Origin: Deltaproteobacteria bacterium
GTDB taxonomy: Bacteria; Bdellovibrionota_B; Oligoflexia; Oligoflexales; Bog-1112
Assembly: GCA_020635195.1 (NCBI GenBank)
Contig: JACKAG010000007.1
Location: forward strand, 62,001-126,000
Direction: 5' to 3'
DNA length: 64,000 bases
The notes under the pieces are model-generated. The model ran no database searches, was not told the origin of the DNA, and was given only the letters and a program-made list of their open reading frames with translations. A program made the position numbers and the translations under genes. Below, piece after piece: positions 9,456 to 18,108 of the stretch (the stretch's first letter is position 1; every line of letters begins with the position of its first letter).

Positions 9456-11381
9456 TCACAGATGATGCAAATCACCGCACTCCTGTTGCAGCTGACTGAT
9501 AAATGCTGCAACAGACAAGGCTTCAGACTGTGTACCATTACTCTGGCGTGGGCTGACCGTCTGATCGGAGACTTCCCGGTCTCCGATCACAATCATATAG
9601 GGTATCTTTTTCAGCTGAGCTTCTCGTATCTTATAACCGAGTTTCTCATTGCGGATATCCAGCTCAACTCTGAAACCAGCATTCCGCAACTCTCCGGCAA
9701 CCAGAGAAGCATAATCTTCCTGAATCTGAGTCACATTAAGAACCTGGACCTGTACAGGAGCTGCCCAGAGAGGAAAATGCCCGCCATGATGCTCGGTAAA
9801 AATAGCCAGGAAACGCTCAAGACTACCCAGAACAGCCCTGTGAATCATCACGGGTTGTTCTGTCCGGTTTTCCTCAGTTACATATTCCAGGCCAAAACGC
9901 TCTGGCATCGAAAAATCCAGCTGAACTGTTCCACACTGCCAGCGGCGGCCAATAGCATCAATCAGATGAAAATCAATTTTAGGACCATAAAAAGCGCCAT
10001 CTCCCGGATTCAGGGTATAGGCTGTCTGGCGTTTTTCAAGGGCTCCTTTTAATGCTGATTCTGCATGCTCCCAGATTTCATCTGAGCCCAGAGACTTTTC
10101 AGGACGGGTCGACAATTCAATATGGTACTCAGCAAAGCCAAGCCCACGATAAACATAATCGATCTGTTCTAAGCACAAAGAAACCATATCAGAGATCTGC
10201 TCCGGACGACAAAAAATATGTGCATCATCCTGAACAAAACTTCTGACCCTGAACAGGCCATTGACCACACCGCTTTTTTCATGCCGGTGGACTCTGCCAA
10301 ATTCAGCCATTTTCAGAGGCAGGTCACGATAACTGCGCTTCCTGGAGCCATAAATCAGGCAGTGCCCTGGGCAGTTCATCGGTTTTACCGCAGCCTGTGT
10401 CTCATCCAGATCGACAAAATACATATTTTCGGCATAGTGCTCAAAGTGACCACTTCGATGCCAGAGCTCCACATTCATCATCAGAGGAGTCTGTATTTCA
10501 CCAAAACCATAGGCTTCATTTGCTTTCCGGACAAAACTCTGAAGCTTACTATAAAGAACGGTCCCCTTCTCATGAAAAAATGCATGAGCCGGAGCCTCAG
10601 GGTGAAAGCTGAACAGATCCAGCTGTCGACCGAGGAGCCTATGATCACGTTTTTTTGCTTCTTCGACTCTGTGCAGATAGGCAGCCAGATCTTCTTTATT
10701 CGCCCATGCTGTTCCATAAATTCTGGTCAGCATGGCGTTCCGCTCATCTCCGCGCCAGTAAGCTCCGGCAACTTTCGTCAGACGGAAGGCTCCAAGATGT
10801 TTCAGAGCAGGGACATGGGGGCCCCTGCAAAGATCTGACCACTCTCCCATCGAATAAAGAGTGATATCATCCCCTTCAGACAGATCCCGGATGATTTCCA
10901 CTTTATAGCTTTCACCAAGTGCCTCAAAATGATGAAGAGCCGCTTCCCGTGACATGACCTGACGAACGACCCCGACATTCTGGCGGATGATTCTGGCCAT
11001 TTCTTTTTCGATTCTGGCAAGATCTCCATCTCCGATCCGGACATCCTGCGGAAATTCAAAATCATAATAAAAGCCATCTGTAATGACAGGCCCAATGGTC
11101 ACCCGAACCCCTTCCCAGAGGCGCTGGACCGCCATCGCCAGAACATGGGCGGTTGAATGACGGATAATTTCAAGACCTTCAGGGCTTTCTCCGGTCATCA
11201 GAGAAATCGTCATGTCTGTTTCTGCACAGCGCTGCATATCCAGCAGCTGGCCATCCCCTGTCCGGACCGCAATTGCTGATCTGGCAATATTCTGACCAAG
11301 ACTTTTTGCAATATCAGTAAAGCAAATCCCTCTGTCAAAGTCCCGTACAGACCCATCTGCTAAGGTAATCTTTATGCTCAC
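9456..11381 (-). CDS. thrS: Threonyl-tRNA synthetase
   Basis: The 641-residue enzyme charges tRNA-Thr with threonine. Domains are in the usual order: an N-terminal TGS domain (residues 1-62), the editing domain starting HSTAHVLAMAVQ at about 75, the class II catalytic core with MNCPGHCLIYGSRKRSYRDLP (Zn ligand Cys and motif 2 region), RVRSFVQDDAHIF, the motif 3 region AVLGSLERFLAI, and a C-terminal anticodon-binding domain ending in VIGDREVSDQTVSPR. Length is typical. The start ATG at 11381 lies near a reasonable purine-rich stretch. It does not sit with infC here. The upstream gap (11382-11830) may hold its leader. Confidence 0.97.
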   Translation of the reverse strand: MSIKITLADGSVRDFDRGICFTDIAKSLGQNIARSAIAVRTGDGQLLDMQRCAETDMTISLMTGESPEGLEIIRHSTAHVLAMAVQRLWEGVRVTIGPVITDGFYYDFEFPQDVRIGDGDLARIEKEMARIIRQNVGVVRQVMSREAALHHFEALGESYKVEIIRDLSEGDDITLYSMGEWSDLCRGPHVPALKHLGAFRLTKVAGAYWRGDERNAMLTRIYGTAWANKEDLAAYLHRVEEAKKRDHRLLGRQLDLFSFHPEAPAHAFFHEKGTVLYSKLQSFVRKANEAYGFGEIQTPLMMNVELWHRSGHFEHYAENMYFVDLDETQAAVKPMNCPGHCLIYGSRKRSYRDLPLKMAEFGRVHRHEKSGVVNGLFRVRSFVQDDAHIFCRPEQISDMVSLCLEQIDYVYRGLGFAEYHIELSTRPEKSLGSDEIWEHAESALKGALEKRQTAYTLNPGDGAFYGPKIDFHLIDAIGRRWQCGTVQLDFSMPERFGLEYVTEENRTEQPVMIHRAVLGSLERFLAIFTEHHGGHFPLWAAPVQVQVLNVTQIQEDYASLVAGELRNAGFRVELDIRNEKLGYKIREAQLKKIPYMIVIGDREVSDQTVSPRQSNGTQSEALSVAAFISQLQQECGDLHHL

Positions 11382-11830
11382 AGTAACATCCTGCTCTTAT
11401 TGATTCCTGATGACCACAAGGCGTGACTATCTTTTTCTGTTCCATGCCCTGAGCATGGATGAAAGATACGACGCGGACAGCGCCACTCAGGCTGATACCA
11501 GAAATACACAAAAATGTACAGAATCAGACAGACGCGAGCCATGAGAGATCTTCACTTCTGTCATTATCCCTTCAGACAGGGAAGCGGCGACAAGAAATAA
11601 CTACATTTACCTGATATTTCAGACAATAGATTCAGATCACAAGCAGAAGCTCCGGAAACTTCCCTGGTGTTCTGTTCGTGGATCAGGCATGATCCGGACA
11701 AGTTATAAAAAGCTCAGGGGTACAAACCCACTCCCATAATCCACCATCATAAGGGAGGAGCATAACACAAGCCCTGTCATATTCTGCGGCCTGGCAGATA
11801 GGCACGGACAAAAAAACAGGAACCATCACA
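11382..11830. other. Non-coding gap between thrS and the divergent mscS
   Basis: About 450 bases without a convincing gene. A CCATGC/GCATGG hairpin with a five-base loop lies at 11443-11459, about 60 bases upstream of thrS, and could be part of a thrS leader. No T-box-like layout and no obvious tRNA-like fold was seen. Promoters for both divergent genes must lie here. Confidence 0.4.
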
Positions 11831-12901
11831 ATGGAATGGAACAAACTTCTGGATCTGATTCGACAACAGCTGGTCATCGACCTGAGTCTGATTTTAACCG
11901 TAACATTTTTTATGGCGATCATTTCACGAAAGCTCTTCCGGTGGCTCTCAGGCCATCAACTCCCTCCCTGGCTGATCAGCCTGTTACGGGCCGTCGGTAA
12001 GGCCAGCCCTCTGCTGATTCTGATCTATGGCGGTCTCTATGCGATTGAAACGATACTCCGACACGTCTCCCGCCTGATGGCCCCGGAGTCCATTGCAAAT
12101 GCCAGACATATATTTCTGGCCGGATCTCTGTGCTGGCTTATCCTTCGCTGGAAATCTGCATTTATTGCCGGACTCAACAGAAGGCTACAGGCTGCACACG
12201 AACCTCTTCTGGATAACGCAGCCATCCTCGCCCTTAATAAATTAAGCTCCATTGTGGTGATCACAGTCACAGGACTGCTGATCCTCGATCTTACCGGGGT
12301 TCCGGTCAGCACCCTCCTGGCCTTCGGCGGGGTGGGAGGTCTTGCCATCAGCTGGGCGGCAAAAGATGTTGTGGCAAATTTTTTCGGTGGGCTGATGATT
12401 TATGTCAACCGCCCTTTCGGCACAGGAGACTGGATCAAATCGCCGAACAAAAATTTTGAGGGTGTCGTAGAAGAAATTGGCTGGTACAGAACTCAGATCA
12501 GAACCTTTGAAAGGCGCCCGACATATATCCCAAATGCGATGATCACCGACGCCATTATCGAAAATCCAGGCAGGATGTATAATCGCCGCATCATGGCAGA
12601 CATCGGTCTGAGATATCAGGACCTGGATAAAATTAAGGCAGTCATAACAGATATCCGTCAGATGCTCCGCCAGCACCCGGATATCGACCAGGAGCAGGCC
12701 CTCTTCGTCCACTTCGCCGAATACGGTGCATATTCTGTCAATATCAATATCTATACGTTTACAAAAACAACGAACTGGGAAAAATCACGGGAAATCCGCC
12801 AGGATATCCTTCTCAGAATCGCGGATATTGTCCGAAACCATCAGGCAGACTTTGCCTTCCCGACACAGAACCTTCTCCTCAATCGCGCACCGACGGACTA
12901 A
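11831..12901 (+). CDS. MscS-family small-conductance mechanosensitive channel
   Basis: The 356-residue protein has four hydrophobic segments before the pore helix. The MscS core is clear: LLAFGGVGGLAISWAAKDVVANFFGG (residues about 163-188) is the pore-lining TM3, followed by the beta domain with FGTGDWIKSPNKNFEGVVEEIGWYRTQIRTF and the IPNAMITDAIIENPGRM segment. These channels open under membrane tension and release solutes on hypo-osmotic shock. Start at ATG 11831; the nearest purine-rich sequence is AACAGGAACC. It is a single gene, and the next gene starts 88 bases later. Confidence 0.92.
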   Translation: MEWNKLLDLIRQQLVIDLSLILTVTFFMAIISRKLFRWLSGHQLPPWLISLLRAVGKASPLLILIYGGLYAIETILRHVSRLMAPESIANARHIFLAGSLCWLILRWKSAFIAGLNRRLQAAHEPLLDNAAILALNKLSSIVVITVTGLLILDLTGVPVSTLLAFGGVGGLAISWAAKDVVANFFGGLMIYVNRPFGTGDWIKSPNKNFEGVVEEIGWYRTQIRTFERRPTYIPNAMITDAIIENPGRMYNRRIMADIGLRYQDLDKIKAVITDIRQMLRQHPDIDQEQALFVHFAEYGAYSVNINIYTFTKTTNWEKSREIRQDILLRIADIVRNHQADFAFPTQNLLLNRAPTD

Positions 12902-12988
12902 TGAGCTTTTGATAGACATTTCTATCAAATTCCTGATAACAAAAGATCTGTCCATCATGACTCTGTTCCGGATAGAGGGGGAGAATCC

Positions 12989-13744
12989 ATGCAGAGACAG
13001 ATCTGCCTGTTACCGTATCTGTTCTGTGTACTGCTAAGTTCTTTATCTGCTCGATATTTAAATGCATCTTCGGAGATTGAGAATCGTGTCTCACATGATT
13101 TTCCGGAAGATCCGTTTGAAAATACATATGAAAATATCGAATATGTTGGACTTTCTACATATTACGATGATATCACTGCTTATCCTTTTATTGCATTTTT
13201 GCAAATGCGCGACAACTCTTACTATCTTGCAATCTTTAATCATGACAGATTTTATAAAATTGCTTATCATCCTGAAAAAATTACTGAGCAGGAGATCAAA
13301 TTCGGAGCAGATCAGAACGGGTATATAGTAGCATTACAAATCAGTAAAAAACTTCGCGAAAAAATAGATAATCTGGAACAGCATTTCGGTGCATACTCCT
13401 ATCCTCAGTGGATCATTATTTATGATGATTATAATCCAAAGTGCGACCATACGGAAAAACCAGAAATCCACGAACTTGAAATAAAAAAAACAGAACCTGA
13501 AAAAAAGAAACCTCGCCCTTTTCCATCTCTCCCAAATCTCCTTAAAAAATCAGAAAAAACAAAGAACCAGTTAGAAACTGGTCCGAATAACCACGTTCCA
13601 GATAAAGCAGAAATTTCGAAAATAAAAAAAAAGAAACCTCGCCCTTTTCCATCTCTCCCAAATCTCCTTAAAAAATCAGAAAAAACAAAGAACCATTCGG
13701 AGCACTCTTCCGAAGAGAAATCACAACCCTGTTTTTGTCAGTGA
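12989..13744 (+). CDS. Unknown secreted protein with duplicated Pro/Lys motif
   Basis: The 251-residue product begins with a signal peptide (ICLLPYLFCVLLSSLSARYLNA). The middle is aromatic and acidic without a recognisable domain. The last 95 residues are Lys/Pro/Ser-rich and carry the same block twice, with core PRPFPSLPNLLKKSEK, about 42 residues apart; the DNA copies are identical over 69 bases, so the duplication is recent or conserved by recombination. Proline-rich repeats like this often bind SH3-like or surface partners, but no partner is visible here. The protein ends in ...CFCQ. It is AT-rich compared with its neighbours. Confidence 0.55.
   Translation: MQRQICLLPYLFCVLLSSLSARYLNASSEIENRVSHDFPEDPFENTYENIEYVGLSTYYDDITAYPFIAFLQMRDNSYYLAIFNHDRFYKIAYHPEKITEQEIKFGADQNGYIVALQISKKLREKIDNLEQHFGAYSYPQWIIIYDDYNPKCDHTEKPEIHELEIKKTEPEKKKPRPFPSLPNLLKKSEKTKNQLETGPNNHVPDKAEISKIKKKKPRPFPSLPNLLKKSEKTKNHSEHSSEEKSQPCFCQ
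13501..13569 (+). repeat. 69-bp direct repeat, copy A
   Basis: These 69 bases recur without change at 13627-13695, 126 bases later and in the same frame. They encode the PRPFPSLPNLLKKSEK block of the secreted protein. Confidence 0.85.
13627..13695 (+). repeat. 69-bp direct repeat, copy B
   Basis: Second copy of the repeat at 13501-13569. The spacing is a whole number of codons, so loss or gain of a unit by recombination would keep the reading frame. Confidence 0.85.
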
Positions 13745-13901
13745 AAATCACCAGAGAATCAATATACTGGCGGAAAGTAAGGCAAGGACATCATCAGAAT
13801 TGCTTTCGTTTATCATTCTGATCTCAGGGGCCGGGATGTAAAAGACTCAGATATCAACTCAGGGACCTATTGGATCAAGATTTTCAGAAATGGTTTAATT
13901 C

Positions 13902-14963
13902 ATGAATATAGAAGAGCTCAGATCAAAAGGTCTGATCATATTTGAGTGTATAAGTGGCAGTACAGCGTATGGTCTTAACAGCAGAGATTCTGATGTAGAT
14001 ATCAAAGGTGTCTTTGTTGCGTCAAAGCATGAGTTTTATGGCTTTGATTTGCCCGAACAGGTCACAGACGAAACAAACGACATCGTATATTACGAACTTA
14101 AGAAATTTATGAGCCTTCTTTCCAGAAATAACCCCGGTATTCTGGAAATGCTCTATACACCTGAAAAACATATCCTGCATGAAAGTCAGGCATTCCGTGA
14201 GATCCGCAGTCATAATTTCCTCTCTAAGTTATGCAGGGATACCTTTGCAGGATATGCCATGCATCAGATTAAAAAGGCTCGCGGGTTAAACAAGAAGATC
14301 ATGAATCCGATGCCCGAACAACGCCTGGGAGTCCTGGATTTTTGCTATATAACACATGAGAAAGGTTCAGAAAAAGCCTCCGTATGGCTTGACAAAAAAG
14401 GATTCCGCCAGGAAGACTGTGGCCTTGCTGCTCTGCCCCATTTTCCTGATGTCTACTTACTTTACCATTCCCCGGAGACCGGGCTAAGAGGAATCATTGC
14501 AGACCATGATGCGACCGATGTCAGAACAAGCAGCATCCCGAAACATTCAGAGCACTCAGCCTACCTGCACTTCAATGCCCAGGCATTTAAGGTTCACTGT
14601 AACAAATACAAAGAATATCAGAACTGGACAGCCAGACGGAATCCGGTTCGCTATAAAATGAATGTGCAACATGGAAAAAACTACGATACCAAGAATATGA
14701 TGCATGTTTTTCGCCTGCTCCAGACCGCTGAAGATATCGCCAGAAACAGCACAATCGATTTTAGCAGTTATGACCGGGACTTCCTACTGAAAGTCAAATC
14801 CGGGGATTTCAGCTACGATGAGCTGATTACTCTGGCAGAAAAGAATATGACCGAACTGAAATCTCTTTTCGACAGCAGCTCCCTCCCTGACAGACCAGAT
14901 ATTAGACGGATCGAAGAGCTCATGATCAGAACCCGCGAAATGTATTATTCCGAAGGCATATGA
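13902..14963 (+). CDS. RlaP-type (PF10127-like) nucleotidyltransferase
   Basis: The 353-residue protein is a DNA-polymerase-beta-type nucleotidyltransferase. The active-site pattern is plain: GSTAYGLNSRDSDVDIKGVF at about residues 18-38, with the G-S motif and the DxD pair of metal-binding aspartates. The RlaP family (also called YcgL-like) also has the central GYAMHQIKKARGLNKKIMNP stretch and the later KFMSLLSRNNPGILEML. Some relatives are linked to RNA repair, and the substrate of this branch is not established. No RNA ligase lies next to it. No strong ribosome site precedes ATG 13902. It sits among small secreted proteins, probably an acquired gene. Confidence 0.78.
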   Translation: MNIEELRSKGLIIFECISGSTAYGLNSRDSDVDIKGVFVASKHEFYGFDLPEQVTDETNDIVYYELKKFMSLLSRNNPGILEMLYTPEKHILHESQAFREIRSHNFLSKLCRDTFAGYAMHQIKKARGLNKKIMNPMPEQRLGVLDFCYITHEKGSEKASVWLDKKGFRQEDCGLAALPHFPDVYLLYHSPETGLRGIIADHDATDVRTSSIPKHSEHSAYLHFNAQAFKVHCNKYKEYQNWTARRNPVRYKMNVQHGKNYDTKNMMHVFRLLQTAEDIARNSTIDFSSYDRDFLLKVKSGDFSYDELITLAEKNMTELKSLFDSSSLPDRPDIRRIEELMIRTREMYYSEGI

Positions 14964-15164
14964 AAAGCCTGGCGACACCTGTTTGAGGATGCTCACGAAT
15001 AAGTGCAGCTTTTCAAACAGCGTCTCTTCATTTTTAATCTGCCAGAAAAATCCGCTTGAGAAAAAGTCCAGCAAAAGATAAAGAATCCTGGTTCGGACAG
15101 GCAGTTGATCGTCAGCTGCAAAAAATATACGCCCAGAACAAAACCCGTGAAAAGGACTCTGCAT

Positions 15165-15647
15165 ATGACACAGAAATCAAAACAGGCAAAGATTTTCTGC
15201 TTTTTTATCATTTTTTCTGCTCTTACAAGCTCCGCCATAAGAGCCAACCCAGATCATAGCCCTTACGGAACGAACGAAGAAGATCCGGTCATACTCTCGA
15301 TTCAGATCCCAGAACCCACAACAGTTCAGGAAGATCCGAAAAAGATAGTGGTCCGTTTTTATGCGTGCCCAACATGCAGTACCGGAATTCCTCTCTGTCG
15401 ATCTGAAGAAGGTAAAGCCGTCCGTGCTCTTCCATGTTCTGAGGAAAATCCCTGTGTTTTATGTACTGACCCGGAATCTGTTATAAACCCGGATGCAAAA
15501 GATCAGGACGCAACGTGCTGGATAAAGCAGTGCTTCACAGATTCCGAAGCCCGCAAGGAGCTTTTGATCACCCAATGCGCCTGGCTATGTCCTGCCTTTA
15601 CCATCGCAACTGTTGTCATCGGTGGCGTCTATGTTGGTGTTTTTTAA
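15165..15647 (+). CDS. Small Cys-rich exported protein with C-terminal hydrophobic segment
   Basis: The 160-residue product starts with a signal peptide (AKIFCFFIIFSALTSSAIRA). The mature part has about eleven cysteines in CxxC-like pairs (ACPTC, CVLC, CWIKQC) and ends in a hydrophobic segment (AFTIATVVIGGVYVGVF), so it may be anchored. ATG 15165 is preferred over ATG 15105 because AAAGGA lies about nine bases before it and the signal peptide starts there. Disulphide-rich and periplasmic or surface-exposed is the likely state. I recognise no family. Confidence 0.55.
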   Translation: MTQKSKQAKIFCFFIIFSALTSSAIRANPDHSPYGTNEEDPVILSIQIPEPTTVQEDPKKIVVRFYACPTCSTGIPLCRSEEGKAVRALPCSEENPCVLCTDPESVINPDAKDQDATCWIKQCFTDSEARKELLITQCAWLCPAFTIATVVIGGVYVGVF

Positions 15648-15812
15648 TCCAGGATCTTTCTGAATCATCTGCTGCGATCCACTCTTCGCAGACATATCTT
15701 ATCTCCCACCAGATCCGTCCAGCTCAGATGCGCCATTTTAGCGTATTTTCAGAACCATTCAAAAATATATAATAAAAGAAGAAATAAATTGTAGCAAGGG
15801 ATGGAGGCTATC

Positions 15813-16241
15813 ATGACCAGAGCTTTTATTTTATGTGTTTTTTTCTCCTCCACAAACCTTTTTTCCAGCGTGGCCATCGCTGGTATTTCCTGCCAGAATT
15901 ATTTTACACAGGGTTCTCAGCTTCGATACCAGAGGGGACAGGAAGGAAGCCAGCCGATTAAAAAGCTTTACACAGATGAAAGCTACAGTTGTGATGAAGG
16001 AATCTGTTTCTACGGTTTTTTAGAAAATCTGTCAGATAACAGATACAACATCGTTGAAGGACATTATTCAGGATCAGAATTTTACTTTGCCCAGCTCATT
16101 CCGGAAGAAAATGGCAGAGGCTGGAAAAGCGTGATCCACCATCAGGGAAGCTGCAACCAGAAGGATGCGACAGGTCAGCTCTTTAATCAGAATGGAAGAC
16201 TGCTTTCTTACTTTACTCTGCTTTCAATGAATCAGGATTAA
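15813..16241 (+). CDS. Small secreted protein with disulphide potential
   Basis: The 142-residue product has a signal peptide (RAFILCVFFSSTNLFSSVAIA) and four cysteines in the mature part (CQNYF, CDEGICFYG, GSCNQ). The start at 15813, rather than 15801, follows GGAGG by five bases. No domain is recognised. It is another member of the group of small exported proteins at 13-16.3 kb and converges on the YceI-like gene with only six bases between their ends. Confidence 0.55.
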   Translation: MTRAFILCVFFSSTNLFSSVAIAGISCQNYFTQGSQLRYQRGQEGSQPIKKLYTDESYSCDEGICFYGFLENLSDNRYNIVEGHYSGSEFYFAQLIPEENGRGWKSVIHHQGSCNQKDATGQLFNQNGRLLSYFTLLSMNQD

Positions 16242-16247
16242 ATCCGA

Positions 16248-16856
16248 TCAACAACCACTTTTCAGAAGCTCGGCCTGAACTTCCAGCCCGACAAGTGGCC
16301 ATGTTCTGGAGACCCCATCAGCTCCTGTGTGCAGCTGCTTACAAGCCTCATGCAAAGCAGAAAGCTGAGCATCCATTGCAAATTGTCTGAGCAGATCAAT
16401 CTCAGAACGAAATGTATACCGGTCAGACTGCTCCGTCACCGCAAAGCGGACATCCGCAGAACGCCCGTTCATAGTGATGCTGACATTGGCTGTCTTCTGC
16501 TTCATATCAAAATCCCTGATCTGACCCGTAATCCCGGCAGGGCTTACCGCCGAGCCAAAAAGAAAAAGAATAAGTTTTTTATCCCGTTCAGAAAGACCAG
16601 AATCGAGAGAGATCGTATCCAGACGAAAACGAACCGAGCGGAATAAGTCAGGAATACTACCTGACATCTTATTTTGCTCCAGATGAGTCTTTCTGAAAGT
16701 GCCAGACACAGGAGCCTTTTCATTAAACTTATAGCCCGTCCAGGTGATTTTTATGGACTCATCCCGGATCTGATAACGACATTCCTTAGATTCCGATTCT
16801 CCGGAGAACAACAGGGCACCCAACAGTAAAACGGACAAAAAACAGAACGGTTTCAT
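16248..16856 (-). CDS. YceI-like periplasmic lipid-binding-type protein
   Basis: The 202-residue protein has a signal peptide (FCFLSVLLLGALLFSGESES). The mature protein follows the YceI pattern: SIKITWTGYKF near the start, GTFRKTHLEQ, SVRFRLDTISLDSGLSERDKKLILFLF and late ITGQIRDFDMKQKTANVSITMNGRSADVRF. YceI proteins form a beta-barrel that holds a polyprenyl-type lipid; the ligand here is not known. Two cysteines near the ends may pair. It is a single gene; TTTCTTCC-complement (AGGAAG) lies just before its start. Confidence 0.7.
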   Translation of the reverse strand: MKPFCFLSVLLLGALLFSGESESKECRYQIRDESIKITWTGYKFNEKAPVSGTFRKTHLEQNKMSGSIPDLFRSVRFRLDTISLDSGLSERDKKLILFLFGSAVSPAGITGQIRDFDMKQKTANVSITMNGRSADVRFAVTEQSDRYTFRSEIDLLRQFAMDAQLSALHEACKQLHTGADGVSRTWPLVGLEVQAELLKSGC

Positions 16857-17042
16857 TTTCTTCCTTTCTGAGACAAATAACGTTTATATCGTAGATGAAT
16901 CATAAGCTCCGTCATCATACAAACTTCCCAAAAAGATTGCATGATCTTTTAAAACAGAAAAGAGAACCACAGTATCGACAAATGGCAAAAGGCTCACGCC
17001 AAGAAGAATATATCCTGATACCATAGGTGACCGGAATTTTTC
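16857..17042. other. Gap before the 8-bp tandem repeat
   Basis: No gene seen. AT-rich sequence, with the promoter of the YceI-like gene presumably at its left end. Confidence 0.4.
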
Positions 17043-17132
<90 letters not shown>

Positions 17133-17245
17133 AAGTTGGTATAAATCGAAGTGCTCTCCGCACAAAAAATACCATATATCTGATGAGATGGCCGATATAA
17201 AATGCAACAACTGCGGTCTGGTTTGTTATTCACCCGGGGAAATAT

Positions 17246-17622
17246 ATGGCATTATTTAAAGACAGACGTCATGATGGGATGAAGAGAAAAAAAGGGCTTC
17301 TCAGCAGAGATTCTCCAGTTTCCAAAGCAAGGGAATCTCTGCTGAAGAATTCCCTTGCTCACCACGAGGAGCTCCAAAAGCCAATCATAACCTCAGAAAA
17401 CTCCTGAATCTTGAAAAACTTCCTTCCGATACATCCGTTAGATATCATCCTGATTCGGTTGATCCGCATAAAATTAAGCCAATATTTAAAGATATATTTA
17501 ACGGTCTTCGGAAAAATGCTGATCTGAGTGAATATCGAAGAACAGATGGGAGTTTTCTGATAAGATGTGTAGAGGGACTGAGGGCTAGGGATTTGAAGGA
17601 TGTTAGTCCTTATGGGTTTTAG
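17246..17622 (+). pseudogene. N-terminal remnant of a transposase
   Basis: Two frames carry fragments of one protein. The first (from ATG 17246) ends at a stop near 17405. The second reads ANHNLRKLLNLEKLPSDTSVR and then VDPHKIKPIFKDIFNGLR. The NHNL..PSDT..VDP pattern is what I recall from the N-terminal half of a group of DDE transposases (ISNCY-like); the catalytic half is missing. A frameshift or deletion lies at about 17360. The remnant ends at 17622, directly against the stop codon of the convergent immunity-like gene, so the insertion is old and eroded. Confidence 0.65.
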
Positions 17623-18099
17623 TCACTCAGGGAAACGATATGGACCAATTTTGTCGTTTGTGAAAAACCTTGTATCTTCATCAACAGCAGGGTCAAGCCC
17701 ACAAAAATAGGTTGAAATATGAATCTTATCAGCAAGATGTTTGGACCATTTGTGAAGCAAATTGATAAAATCGTTGCTGTTTTCAAAACCCACTGATTCA
17801 ATCTCAAAGTTAATATTTATTTCGTAATTATCACCATCGTACTTGGTTAAGTTTATTCTGGGCGATAGAACCTTTGCTGATTGGACTGACCAAAAATCAG
17901 CGTCAATTGTTAATACTCGACTCTTACTGCCAGAAAAAAGACTAGAGAGAGTCTCCTCGGAAACATCACCCAATCCCATCAAGCTATCACCAGTGTCTAA
18001 CTGGGAACTATTTGGCAAAGTATTCTTTAGTTCATTCAATATTTCCATTTGTCGTGAAGGTGTCAAACCTTCAAAGACTATTTCAATAAGCTGCCCCAT
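17623..18099 (-). CDS. Putative immunity protein for the adjacent toxin
   Basis: The 158-residue soluble acidic protein has no signal peptide, so it would act in the cytoplasm. It starts nine bases after the stop of the toxin-like gene on the same strand. Size, acidity, position directly downstream and an AT-rich composition unlike the housekeeping genes are the usual features of immunity genes in polymorphic-toxin systems. I recognise no immunity family; the function is inferred from position alone. Confidence 0.6.
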   Translation of the reverse strand: MGQLIEIVFEGLTPSRQMEILNELKNTLPNSSQLDTGDSLMGLGDVSEETLSSLFSGSKSRVLTIDADFWSVQSAKVLSPRINLTKYDGDNYEININFEIESVGFENSNDFINLLHKWSKHLADKIHISTYFCGLDPAVDEDTRFFTNDKIGPYRFPE

Positions 18100-18108
18100 T
18101 GTTTACTC

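Noticed and set aside
9462..10838. Several plus-strand frames opposite thrS
   Set aside because: They have no signals or recognisable domains, and thrS on the minus strand is complete and certain.
11443..11459. T-box or threonine attenuator before thrS
   Set aside because: Only one short hairpin was found; no specifier loop, antiterminator pair or Thr-rich leader peptide was seen.
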